Shown one piece after another: positions 21,443 to 32,197 of a DNA stretch of 64,000 nucleotides. Within the stretch, counting starts at the first letter, position 1; the number at the start of each line of letters is the position of its first letter. The notes under the pieces were generated by a model. The model made no database searches. It saw nothing but the letters and a program-made list of their open reading frames with translations, and was not told where the DNA came from. Source of the DNA: Macrophomina tecta (taxonomy: Eukaryota > Ascomycota > Dothideomycetes > Botryosphaeriales > Botryosphaeriaceae); the NCBI GenBank assembly GCA_024180945.1, contig JAKSGN010000036.1:930001-994000 (forward strand). The letters are read 5' to 3'. The translations under genes were made by a program, and so were the position numbers.

Positions 21443-22888
21443 AAAAGCTGAAGGCCTTGGCTTGAGCTGCGTTCCGCTCCGCTGAGTTGGCTGGCTTTTT
21501 TTGGTTGGGGAATTCAGGATATCGGCAGAAAAAAAAAAAAAAAGAGAAGCTACATATCCATAGGACAATGGCTGTGGGCGATGTTGGCGGCCCACGGTGC
21601 CGAGATCGTTCACAGAGGCTTTCGGTGTACACGAGTGTGGTTCAAAAACGCGAGCGCAGGTGAAGCTCTAACCGGAGGGTTGGATTGGGCATAGGTTCTG
21701 TGGGGAGAAGATGATCAAGGTGAGTGAACTGGGTGCCTCTGGGGGCCATCAGGTGCAGTGCTGTGCTATTTCTTTATCGGCCGGTGGTCATGACGTTCGT
21801 GGTTGCTGAGAGAAGACGCCCGACGATTCTGCTTGCATGCAGATCTTCGGAGGATCTAGCATTGCCGGCCGCTTCCTTTTCCTTAGTTCATAAAAGCTAG
21901 GAGACCTCGTTGGCTCCCTGAGCTTAATAGCCAATCAAAAGCTTTATTCCCGTCTGCATTTCGCCTGTACGCTTGAATCTAAAGCCGGTCGCCAAACGTC
22001 ACAGGCGGCAATCACTTCAACACCATTCCCCAGAAATAATGTGAACAGACGCCGTTTTTGCAAATGCTATGACATGCCTCTATTACTATCCTGAAGTGTG
22101 GTTGCTGCATAGTGAAGGTCTATATAAGCCCCTGTTGAGTCTGTGCTCCGTATCAGTGTCCGTCAAAAGCCTGGACGCCGTCGCAATAACTTCAACCCTC
22201 TTTGTTTTCAGAGCATCAAGCCATATTTACCGCAGTTCAGCACACAAATAAATCTACATACCCGTCCAGTAAACATCGCAAGTACGGTATGAGAAGACTC
22301 GGCAAGAGCAAACCCTCAACTGGAATCTCCAAGCAAGCCGTGCACCAAGAATGATGAAGAAGAAGCCGGGACCATCTATATAAACAAGTAATAGACTCAG
22401 CTGTGATGTAAGTTCTGGCAAAAAGATATTATCGCGCAATCTCGCAACCATAATCATGCCAAGAAGCCGGTCAGAGCTGCAGAAGGGGAAGTGATGAAGA
22501 AACCATAAGCTGAGATGAAGAAAGCCGAAGACATGCCAGTAAGAAGAGCCATTGGCGCTAGTGGATCGGTAGTGGAAGTGGTCTTGACGATGGCGCCGCC
22601 CGTCCGTGATGGTGAGAAAAGAGGTTTGCAGATATTGAGAGATATAGGTGGAATCATTGAGACGCCGAGCTGTTGGAGTTCGCCGCAGGGTTCCAAATGC
22701 GCAGACTTCAAGTCTAACTCAGCGTTCACCGCTGATTGTTCTGAATCCGTAATCCCAGCAAGAAGCGTGTCTAGCGAGGACAGCTAAGTGGGCGAGGCGA
22801 GCCCAAGAAAGGCGCATCGAGCCGAAAGGGCATTGAGAGCAGGGCAGAACAGAGTCGATCATGGCCAACGATGCGCGGCAGCAGTGCC
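21443..22888. other. Intergenic region, no supported gene
   Basis: It begins with the 3' flank of the RS-rich gene, including a 14-nt A run near 21530. A TATATAA-like motif occurs near 22120. Frames of up to 91 codons at 22454-22787 on both strands have no domain. Part of the right end may be the 3' remainder of the decayed gene that follows. Confidence 0.4.
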
Positions 22889-23302
22889 CTACAATGTCTT
22901 CCATTTCTTCGCGACCTGCTCCGCCGACAGCCTGAACTTGCTCGCAACGTTGCTCCACCTCTCCCGCTCAACCTCCTCATAACAATCGACCAACAGCTCC
23001 TTCTGCTCCTTGATTAGATGCGGCGTGCGCAGCTCCCTGTTTTACCTCAAGAAATCGATTTCCTCGTTATTGTTTGTGATCTTCCCAGGAACCCAGTGAA
23101 GACTTACGGGAAGCCTAAAGTTAGTTAGTTAAAAAGCCGTGATATTAGTAAGTTAAAATTAACTTTCAGCAGGTAGATGAGGGAGTAGGGCGTGTAGTGC
23201 TCAGCGACAGCTTTAAGTATAACAGGTTGATAGTCGGTGTGGAGGGGATAGTTAGAAAAGTCTGTGCAGTGGAGAGGGAATTTCCTGGGTCGATTTCTTC
23301 AG
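22889..23302 (-). pseudogene. Decayed helix-turn-helix (Myb/SANT-like) protein gene
   Basis: Read on the minus strand, two protein-like segments occur in order. The first (about 23298 to 23170) starts RNRPRKFPLHCTDFS and ends EHYTPYSLIYLLK. The second (about 23110 to 22889) runs from SLHWVPGKITNNNEEIDFLR through KEQKELLVDCYEEVERERW and SNVASKFRLSAEQVAKKW to a TAG stop. An AT-rich intron-like stretch with a CTAAC and TTTAG end separates them. The end looks like a homeodomain/SANT-type helix-turn-helix. An in-frame TAA (23042-23044) and a TGA (23299-23301) interrupt it; each is one C-to-T change from CAA or CGA. A normal splice donor is missing. No longer functional in this reading; the family is unnamed. 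Confidence 0.55.
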
Positions 23303-24810
23303 ACGCTTCTTAGCATGGTAGGTGGACATAGGAGAAAAGAAAATGGCTGGAAGAGTCCGCTCGAAATTCTGATATGGCCCAACTCTCGACACCTTGGCCT
23401 GCCGCTGTGATCCGAATAGGAGCGGCTAATTGAGGCTGTTCAACAAATGCCCATGCATTGCAGCATAGGAACAGGTTTCCACGCTGAAGCATTGTTAATA
23501 TGGGTCATCAGCAGCACGTGTAGATATTTCGGGAACCATTTTAGTATTAACTGGCCCTGCGGAAGCTGGACGTGCATGAGTACAACTACCGAAAAGCATA
23601 GACATCCACTTACGTGCCTCAGCAGCTTCTGTTGGAACAAGTGTTGTGACGGCTTGGTCAATGATAAAAGAATCAATTGGAATGAGATGGCATGGTGTTC
23701 GAGGAGGGCGGCCGTGGAGTGGCCTTTTATCCTCTCCTGAATAGACTATACTTGGCGAAAGCTAAATACACGTGATTGATCCAACAGCTTCGTTGATGGA
23801 TGGTGAAAGCAAACTGGAAAAATGCGACAGCTGGTGAGCTCCACCAAGAGAACTGCTTAATCACGGTTAACGGACAAGTCCTGCATATGTCCGACAGATC
23901 CACCAGAGGTGCAGTGTAAAATGGATATCCGCCCACAAGCTCCGAGAACAACGCAGCTTCTTCCAACAAGCACAAGTAGATCTAGTAGGCCAGACCACGT
24001 GCTAGGTCATTCCTCAGTGTAATTTATACGCGATCTAATTCTTTATCCCGAAGAGGCTGGAATATTGGTATCTGCGAAGTGAGAAAGGCAGCTCACCGCC
24101 TGCCTTCTCCTCGGACGGTTGGGATTTTCTGCATGGTGCAGCACCGGATTGGAGAGGTATTCGATTGTGACCCGGGCTTCTCGATACGCTGACTCGATAT
24201 GTATAGCAGAAGTGCTGCTATCTTCCCGACAGAGTCAGCACTAGCAAAGGTTACCCGCCCAAGCTCGCAACATCGGTCCGCCTTCCTCCGGAACACTTCT
24301 GGTAATAACACTTTCACGATCTCCCATTGCATTCTGTGGGTAGAGGGCTTTTGGCCAGCGCATGAACTTTCGCAAGTTGATATTCATATGAAATCCCGGC
24401 CGGACGCTCTACGATGTTGCTCTGGAGTGTAAGTTTCTGTCACCAGAATTCAAGTGTGGCTGGGAGGGTATGCGAGCAGAGAGAAACAACAGTAGCTGGC
24501 GACACGGCGGAATGCAGAACAGCGGAAGTAGGCAAGATAATATTATTGAATAATGGACATGGTTTCAGTCTAGATAACAGCATTACACAAAGGATTCAAC
24601 ACCATTGAACTCCGTTTTCCGGCTCACCGGCCGGCAAAAAATCCATTCAGCGCCATCGCCGTTGAATACATGCCCAGAGCTTAAGTAGCGGGAGAATGAT
24701 CACTGCTGTCCAGCTCCACGGTGAAGCGAACTCGTCCATTCATTTAATTTCCAGCGTCTTTATCCCATTTTGTTCCTCCCTTTATACTCCGCTCGTTTCC
24801 GGGGAATTCT
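23303..24810. other. Gene-poor stretch
   Basis: Short frames on both strands, the longest about 97 codons, with no recognisable motif. Possibly it contains older decayed coding DNA around 23440-23980 and 24093-24332 on the minus strand, but I cannot support a gene. Confidence 0.4.
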
Positions 24811-25038
24811 CTAGCGAAGGGCCATGTAGGTAGCGGCGGCAGAAGTAAAGTTTGCCTTCTCCTCCCGAGCTCTCTTTGCCTCGGCGATCTGACGATCGGT
24901 CAAAGTTGCTGGCGAAGAGCCCTTATGGAAGACTTTCTTGAGAAGAGTAGTTGTCGATCTGGTTGAAGAGGTGCTCATGATGGAGGCAGTGTCGGAGGTT
25001 GAGGCAGTCGCGGAGGCTGAGGCACTTGACTTCGACAT
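24811..25038 (-). CDS. Small Ser/Thr/Ala-rich protein (75 residues)
   Basis: A complete short frame starts MSKSSASASATAS. Its Ser/Thr/Ala-rich first half is followed by a basic LLKKVFHKG stretch and a helical charged segment (TDRQIAEAKRAREEKANF), and it ends ATYMALR. Short fungal proteins with this plan, a Ser-rich head, a KKVF-type basic patch and a YxALR end, are commonly annotated as hypothetical. A TATA-like sequence (minus strand, about 25285-25296) lies some 250 bp upstream of the ATG, fitting a real promoter with a long leader. Function unknown. Confidence 0.6.
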   Translation of the reverse strand: MSKSSASASATASTSDTASIMSTSSTRSTTTLLKKVFHKGSSPATLTDRQIAEAKRAREEKANFTSAAATYMALR

Positions 25039-27046
25039 TCTTGCTTATTGATGCTGTCGTTCGATGAATAGTGCGGGAGTGATGATGGTGATGTTGACGG
25101 TGCACAATGGCAGTATCGATTTGAGGAGAACTGGAAAGTCCGATTGAATTGGCAAAGCAGTCGTGAGTGATTTCAGATGGCTTTTTTCTGACAGAAGATG
25201 GGCGGTGCCCGAAGATGGTTCTTCGGATGGGTGATGTTCTTGAGGGGATGACTGTTTGAGGTGGGGATCAGGCAGACACCAGCATCTTATATATTGAGAC
25301 CTTTTGGCAGCTCCCAGTCATACCTGAGGCAGCTTCAGGCAGTACCGCTCATCCTCGGCCGGGGATGGAACATCACACGCATAGCGGAGTTAGCCGTGGG
25401 CGGCGCCGACCCGTTTGTGATGGTGTGTGCGGCATCGGTGTTCGAGTCCGGCCACAACGGAGTTCGATCCCTGGGCCATCGGTCCAAAAGCTTGGTGAGG
25501 GCAAGCCTGCAGCGGGGCGGAGGCGCGCCATTCTCAGCGGTCAGCGGCCAAGTCACACACGCGGCCGCGAGTTGAGTCACCGCATGCTAAATCGGTGAGG
25601 TCTGTGGCTTGTGACTCTAGGCGGCAGCGATTTCGGGGCGTTGGTCACCGGCAAGTGTCGTGGTGTAGGCTCTCAATCAGATTGGGCGCGCCCACGGACT
25701 CGCGCTTGGGTGAGTCAGCCTGCAGAAATTCTCTGCCGGTGTTAGGTGGGGGCTCCACCACCCCAGCGGCCGCGTTATTCTCCGCGTCCCCGCAACCACG
25801 ACGGTGTCCCAAGAAGGAAAGGCGCTGGGCGCATTCCGTCAGCACGCCTCCTGCTCTACCCTCACGCCTCCTGCTCTACCCTCACGCCATCATCCGCACG
25901 CGACTGCGGCATAACATTTCTGAAGCCGATTCGTTTCGTTCGGGCTCTTTACCCTCAGAGTACAGCCTCTTATTGCGACGTCATCTCCAATGCATATTCA
26001 GGGAGCATACAAGCCACAGTGGGGATTACAGCCTTGGCACGCGCTATTCGACGTGCACCTGGTGAGTCTTCACGACCTGGCTTTCGCTGTACGGGGAGAA
26101 CCTTCTTCACTTTCCTCGCTTTCCCACCGACGCACCGCATCCCGGATGGCAGTGTCCTTTACCGCACGTTCACTTGAATTTTCTAGACCACTACTTGCGA
26201 ATTTTGACGCGATTCACTAGTTTTACGGTCTATGGCGGACCTGGCAAAGACTGATGACAAAATCAGTAGTGCCCACTTTCACCCTGCTCGGCAATGTTAG
26301 CTTGATCCGACAACCGGTGTCAACACCTTTGTGGTATTAGCAGCCAGTACACGGAACTCTAATGGACTAGTGTCAGCATGGCTATTTTGCCCCACCTCTT
26401 CTGTTATTTTGTCCCATGTACCACGCTGAAAACTAAAGACGTACTTTCCAGCCATACCGTCTCCTAATACTCTTCAGACCTCTTTAATCTATCCAATACC
26501 TCACGATGCGCTGTCAGCTGATCGCAAAGACGGCGACCTTATCTCTACCGCCACGCTTCCAACAACAAGCGAAAGACAGAGTTGGGCATTCATGGGCCCG
26601 GAAATCCTGGATGAAACTGGGAAATGAGGAATCTCCGTACTTGAAACCAGAGGATGTCTTGCACGCAGTTTGGGGAAGCAATCCGGTGAAAAGAAGACGC
26701 GTCGGTGGGTCAACAGCAGGTATCCTTAAGGGATAACTATAAGTAATCCTCGTGTATTAATATTCGGCTCTCCGCCAATATCAACTTCTTTGGCTGGCCT
26801 CCAAGCGTGAAGCTACGCGTAGTCTGGGCTTCGGCGCGGCGGCATCGTCATCCCCACACCTGCTTACAAATATCCCAACTCGGCACCACCAGAACCACAA
26901 CTGTGAGCTCCAAGCTTTTTATTTTAAGGAACGTTCTGCTTGATAATATTCGACTCACCGCTAGTAATTTCAAAGCATCCAGGTAGAATCGCACTCCCCA
27001 GCGTGGCCACATAGGCACACACCACAGCTCCAGCACAAGCCTCCAA
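25039..27046. other. Intergenic region with short repeats
   Basis: This contains the promoter and leader of the small protein gene, a 20-bp tandem duplication at 25843-25888, and a near-identical pair of 12-mers (26383-26394 and 26405-26416, one C/T difference). Frames of 70-156 codons lack motifs. The right end holds the 3' flank of the M28 peptidase gene. Confidence 0.45.
25843..25888. repeat. 20-bp tandem repeat, about 2.3 copies
   Basis: The unit CACGCCTCCTGCTCTACCCT occurs twice in perfect tandem and is followed by the first six bases of a third copy. Confidence 0.9.
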
Positions 27047-28539
27047 TCAAGCAGGGAACGGGAACACCGCAGGGCTCTTATATCCGTTCTTTCCCACCGA
27101 CCTAATCCCAAAAATCACATTATCCTTACTCAAGTCCACCGTCACCCCGTTCACATTTCCCACATCATACGCATGCGTCCAAAGCGGCGCATTGGTCGGT
27201 CTATACACCACTTCATAGCTTGCCAGCTCCGGATCATCAACCGCAATCCACGAAAACCTACTGTTGTTATCCAGGGCCGTGGTATCGACCGTGACGTTCC
27301 GTGGCATGCCGGGCGCCTGAGACAGCGACCACAGCGCCGCGAGGTTCACCTTGCCGACGCGGGCGGTGAACTCGTAGTCGACGAACTCGGGCAGATCGCC
27401 GTACTGGGTGCCGTTCTCGACCCGGATGTCCTGGTGCTGGTGGTCAAAGTTCTCGTTGGGCTCGGTGAAGCGCACGGCAGGGTAGCCTTGCTCGAGGAAG
27501 GGTCTGTGGTCACCTCCGCGCAGGTAGCGGTCCAGGCGGTAGATGATGTTGACGCTCATGCCGGTCGCGTCGTTGGAGGAGACTTCGGAGATGAAGCGGC
27601 CGAGCTGTCGCGCGGGGGAGTCGTTCTCGCCACCGATGCTGAGGCGCGTTGCCGCGCGGGAGGCGCTCTCGGTGGTGGGTGGTCCTTGGGCGAATAGGCG
27701 GATGTTGAAGGGGTCTTTTGCGCCATCATCGCCGGTGGAGCTGCCGACGATGTCGTTGTTGAGCATGCCCTCAACGTTGACGCTGGCGTTCCTCAGCGTT
27801 TGGGCGAAGAAGGTGGCGCCGTAGAGGCCTTGCTCTTCGCCCGCGACTGCGCTGAAGAGGATAGTGGCTCGCGGCTGCCGGGTGGCCAGCACGCGAGCGA
27901 GCTCCAAGACAACTGCCATTGATGAGTATTTCTTTCCTTGGAAAGTTTCGAGTTTGTCTTACCTGCTACTCCAGACGCATCATCATTCGCACCAGGAGCG
28001 TCCGCATCATAGTTCAACACATCTGTGACTCTCGAGTCGTAGTAACCCGAGATGACATACACCCGATCTGGATCCTCGGAGCCTCGGATCTCTGCAAGCA
28101 CATTCGAGATGCGCGTGGGGAAAGGAATGCGGCTCGCAACAGGCTGGATGTAGCTTGGGACCGAAACTGTCATCCTGCCTTCGGAAGCCCCAGCATATTT
28201 GTGGAACTCGGAGGCAATCCAATCTCTTGCAGCGCCAATGCCGCGAGTGGTGGAGTTCTGGGTCGACAATGTGTGGCGCGTGCCGAAGGAGACAAGCTTT
28301 AGGATGGTTGCTTCGATGTTTGCGGGGTCAACTTCGTCGAGCAGGGCACGAAGCTCGTCGTCCGGAGTCTGCGGAATGATCTCTGCGCCAAGTGTTGACC
28401 CCGGCCAGGACGCCGCCGCACAGGAAGCGTAATCTGAGACGTTTCCGGCAGCGGATGCAGACTGGACCTGAGGTAAAGGGACATTCTGAGCTATGCTTGA
28501 TGCGAGGAATAGCGCAGACGTCACGACGCGGGTAAACAT
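27047..28539 (-). CDS. Secreted M28-family metallopeptidase with altered zinc site
   Basis: Two exons, 28539-27963 and 27912-27047, join across a 50-nt GTAAG..CAG intron to give 480 residues. Residues 1-18 ([18 protein letters not shown]) are a signal peptide. The M28 core is clear: PGANDDASG with D186, then AGEEQGLYG with catalytic Glu218 and ligand Glu219, then NNDIVG, then an HQHQ segment for the last His ligand. The first ligand is normally His in an H-x-D motif, but here the sequence reads ISGYYDSR with Tyr166 in that place. The C-terminal 90 residues resemble a fibronectin-type beta domain. Relatives are extracellular aminopeptidases. With Tyr166 the two-zinc site may be incomplete, so activity is uncertain. 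Confidence 0.85.
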
Positions 28540-29487
28540 GGTGGTGATGGAACAGCGTTAATCAAGCTAAATCATCTCCCAGCTGTTTGGGGAACAGTGT
28601 GTTTATAAGTCAGTGATAGAGCTGGTTAGTCAATGAGATACGCATCGGTAGATCATCAGCTTTTATCTTGACAGCTTCCGCAAGGAGCTGGGTTCAAGAA
28701 GTCTACCCCTCATAATGTGTCAATGAATGAGCTCATGCCTTAGCGCCACTCTCAGGAACGGCATCGAGGCTCGAGCGCTGCGCCGGGGTCGCGCGGCAGA
28801 AACCTGGAGATTGTGCAGCTCTGGGCCGGCCAAGCATCATCCGAATTGGAGTTCATTGCCTGATAAGGCAGGTCGCTCTGGCCCCGGCGGGCAGAGCCAC
28901 AGCACGGCATTTGGAGAGCTCTGGGCAGTGGATATTTCGACAAGCGGCATTGGAAAGATATGAGATGACAGTAGAGTGGAGCAAAGCATTATCATAGGAT
29001 CTTTCACCTCGGCTAAGCTAATCACCCTAATATTGTTTGCTGGCCCAACGGGATATCCTGGCCGCCAAGATACGGCAGAGGGCGCCGAAGGCGAGTGAAA
29101 TAGATGACGGGAAACATCTGGGCGTCAGGAAGATTGTAAAGTTCATGCGGAATCTCCAGGTAGCTGTCAATGGTTCGATGCAATGATCGGACAGACGTCC
29201 CGGCAGAGACCTGCAAAGGATCGTGTGAAAGGATGAAGGGGTGCCAGCGGATTGCGTGATCCTCGCCCAGCAGGTAGGAATCTTCGGTGGCGGCAACGAC
29301 TTCAAGGGGCGCGGAAAAGGGCCAAAGGCACCGATCAGCGAAGGCGGCAATGCGCGGCAGAACACACGTCGCGGACGCACCTCAACTCCACGCCTCTGCC
29401 TACACGTAGCCAGAAGCTCCCGTCAGCCACACGCTGCTGTTTCCTCGCCGAGGCTTTCTCTGACAGGTTCAGAAACATCGCGCAAAC
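28540..29487. other. Divergent intergenic region between the M28 peptidase and bos1
   Basis: It holds the upstream regions of both flanking genes, which are transcribed away from each other. Frames of 60-165 codons are motif-free. No RNA gene or repeat was recognised. Confidence 0.5.
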
Positions 29488-30399
29488 ATGGTCAGAAGAA
29501 TTGCGCCCACATTGGCTTCCACATCACTGACAGCTACTGCAGAACTCCCTCTTCAACTCCGCCCTGCGCCAGTCGACATCTATACGCAAGGACCTCGATG
29601 CCTTCGCCGAGAGTAGCACCTTGTCGCCCGCCCTCCTTGGTGGCTATTATCCGTCGCCCTGGTATTCTGGCGTTGGGAGCTAACATGCTGATACAGGGCA
29701 AATCAACGCCTCCCTTACTTCCTTCAGTCGCACCATAGAGGACTACAACCGCCTGGCAAAGCAGGAGATGGTCGCCGCGAAGCAGGAGAAGGCATACGAA
29801 CGCATTAAGAATTTCCGCACCGAACTGAATGACTACCGCGAACAATTCAACCGGTTAAAACAGGAGAATGACGAGCGTGTAAGCTCACGTCCGCCCGACC
29901 CACCTGTTAATTCTCTCGGCATACTAACCCCTCTTCCCTGCTTTAGCAACAAGTACAAACCCGCGCCGAGCTCCTCGGCCGCCGTCCACACCATGCCGCC
30001 ACACCTGAGAATCCATACGCCTCCGTCAACCCTTCCGCGAACTCTCCCTGGGCCCCACGACCGGGCAGCGGCGGGGGCCCCTCTGCACTAGGGGCGGCAC
30101 CGTCGGAGTACACGCGCGAGATGCACGCTTTCCGGGAGCAATCATTCATGTCTCAGACAAATGCACAGCTGGATGAATTCTTGGAGCGCGGTCGCGCCGT
30201 GCTTGGCGACCTCGGTGATCAGCGCGAGATGCTCAAGGGCACCCAGCGCAAGCTATACAGTGTCGCAAACACGCTCGGTATCAGCGGCGACACAATCAGG
30301 ATGGTCGAGCGGCGCGCAAAGCAGGACAAGTGGATTTTCTGGGCGGGTGTGGTCATCTTCTTCACCTTTTGCTACTTGGTGTTGAAGTTCTTGAGATAA
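29488..30399 (+). CDS. bos1: Bos1, Golgi/ER v-SNARE (GOSR2 type)
   Basis: Four exons give 244 residues: 29488-29490, 29543-29639, 29697-29878 and 29947-30399. Exon 1 is only the ATG, followed by a 52-nt intron with donor GTCAGA and a CTGAC branch site. The protein then reads NSLFNSALRQSTSIRKDLD, the family's usual N-terminus. The Qb-SNARE helix (QLDEFLERGRAVLGDLGDQ, then LKGTQRKLYSVANTLG) is followed by KQDKWIFWAG and a C-terminal membrane anchor ending LVLKFLR. Bos1 works with Sed5, Bet1 and Sec22 in fusion of ER-derived vesicles with the Golgi. Exons 2-4 are certain; the single-codon first exon rests on the match to the family start and phase. Confidence 0.9.
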
Positions 30400-30928
30400 A
30401 ATGGCATCGGGCGCGGCTTGGACGAGATGCTGAGAGCGTCGAGCGGGCGTACAAGGTCAGGGCGTGCTTTTCGTTGGTCATCTGCGATTAGCGTGGCGTT
30501 CCGGGGTTGCTTTGATGGAAAGGGAACAATGGCTGGGCTGATTAACTTTGTCTCACATTCCCAGGCGTACGGCGGCGTTATCAGCTCAACTCAAGTTAGC
30601 TATGCTCTTGCTGTGTAGTTTACTTTAGGTTTTACTCTTGTATGGCCTTTATTTATTTAGTACGTACTAATCAGGCCACAACCTTGATTTGAATGAGCCG
30701 CCTTTGAAGTGGAGGAAGGGGCGAACAACTCTGTATGGCACCAACGTGGGAGGGAAAAGATAGCTTGAGCAGGTGCAGAACAGTAGGTGTCGGGGAAGCT
30801 CTTCAATATCTGAATTACTAGCCTGCTGGCGCGCGCAAGATACTCGTGGAACGGTAGCGAGGAAAGGTTGTACCATCAATTCTTATGTTAGAGAAAGCCA
30901 TGCTCCAGTAATCCGTATAGCCAACCGA
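30400..30928. other. Convergent intergenic region
   Basis: The 3' ends of bos1 (plus) and the coiled-coil gene (minus) face each other. T-rich stretches at about 30605-30660 fit polyadenylation regions. Nothing else is seen. Confidence 0.6.
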
Positions 30929-32197
30929 TCAGTAAAAATCATCCCACCACTCTGAAAAAAATTCCTCGTCATATTCCTCCGGCACGTCCACAACATCCCT
31001 CTCTCGCCAGGTGAACCCGCTCCTGCGCCCCTTGTTCCAATCACGCCCCCCAAGCTTCTCCACTCGCTCCGTAAGCTCTTCCAGCTCATCTCTCAAGTCG
31101 TGCACATCATGGCGCAGATCCCGCTGCTCGTCCTTGATAGGACACAATGCACCTCTCAGCCCACTGCCATTGATCCCGCCATACCTCCGCATCTCAGGCC
31201 TGCAAGAGACCAGCTCCTCTGGCTCCACCAAACGTCGCGAACGATGATACGTCTCGATTCCCAGTGGCCTTCCACCACCATTACCACTCACACCCACACC
31301 CGTCCGCACAACACGCCTCTCACGATGCTCATGCAAGTACTCCAGCCCCCCACCATCTTCATCGCCGTAACCGTCACCATCCTCTAACAGCACTCTCCTC
31401 ATACCCCTCCACCCCCTCTCCACTCCCTCCCTCTCCCCGATCCGCTCAATGACGTCCCACAACCCATCCCCGCCGGGCAGACTCCCCCTCACAAACCCCT
31501 CGTACACGCTCCCCGGCCCCAGCACGTCCGCCCGCCGCCGCACCACCTCCCGCACGCAGGCTTCGCGCTCCGCCTCGCTGCCCGTCCGCACCAGCACTCC
31601 CAGCGCCCAGGCCCACAGGACCACCGCGCGGGGGTGCTCGGCTGCGTGCGCGTGTTCGGTGGCGGCGGAGCCGAGGATGCGCGCGCCGTGCCGCGCGAAG
31701 AAGGACGTCAGGACGGCACCGAGGCGGCGGGAGCGGAAGGCGCGGGAGAGGTCGGCGAGGACGAGGAAGGTGGAGAGCGTGCGGGGGTGGTGGACGCCGC
31801 TTGCTGATGGCGCGAAGGCTCGTGTTTGCCGGTCGGAGAGCTGGGCCCGCGCGAGGAGGTCGGTGAGGTGAGAGTCGGCGGATGAGTAGGAGGATGAGGA
31901 GGAGGAGGAGGAGGAGGAAGGGAAGGCGGATGACTGGGAGGCGTCGGAGAGGGCGTCGATGAGATCTTGGCAGGTGGTGGTGATTTTGGTGGCGCGGAGG
32001 AGGTTGTGAGTTGTTAGTGGTGAAGTGGGGATGTAGGTGGCGGCGAGGTCGAGTTGGTGGCGGCGGTTGAGGTGGAGGATGTAGGTCGGGAGGTAGGTGC
32101 GCAGGATTAGGGCAGGGAGGGTCGCGCGGTGCAAAGGGCCACAGCTGACAGTGGTGTCGCGGTGGGTGTGGTGGAGGGAGAGGGCGGTGTGGTCCAT
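30929..32197 (-). CDS. Unrecognised protein with Ser tract and C-terminal coiled coil
   Basis: A 422-residue frame from MDHTALSLHHTHRD. The frame is open upstream to 32404, but those 69 residues are Pro/Ser-rich and look non-coding, so the inner ATG is preferred. The N-terminal part has helical hydrophobic segments (LPALILRTYLPTYILHLNRR). A run of about 10 Ser follows near residues 95-105, then an Ala/Arg-rich helical domain. Near the C-terminus a heptad-like segment (DLRHDVHDLRDELEELTERV) predicts a coiled coil, and the end is acidic and aromatic (EEFFSEWWDDFY). I recognise no family. The strong GC-biased open frame supports a gene; function unknown. Confidence 0.55.
   Translation of the reverse strand: MDHTALSLHHTHRDTTVSCGPLHRATLPALILRTYLPTYILHLNRRHQLDLAATYIPTSPLTTHNLLRATKITTTCQDLIDALSDASQSSAFPSSSSSSSSSSYSSADSHLTDLLARAQLSDRQTRAFAPSASGVHHPRTLSTFLVLADLSRAFRSRRLGAVLTSFFARHGARILGSAATEHAHAAEHPRAVVLWAWALGVLVRTGSEAEREACVREVVRRRADVLGPGSVYEGFVRGSLPGGDGLWDVIERIGEREGVERGWRGMRRVLLEDGDGYGDEDGGGLEYLHEHRERRVVRTGVGVSGNGGGRPLGIETYHRSRRLVEPEELVSCRPEMRRYGGINGSGLRGALCPIKDEQRDLRHDVHDLRDELEELTERVEKLGGRDWNKGRRSGFTWRERDVVDVPEEYDEEFFSEWWDDFY

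Noticed and set aside
25425..25460. T-arm-like sequence (GTTCGAGTCC)
   Set aside because: No matching acceptor, D or anticodon stems could be folded around it.
26383..26416. Near-identical 12-mer direct repeat as a transposon end
   Set aside because: Only 12 bases with one mismatch; no inverted partner, target duplication or transposase frame found.
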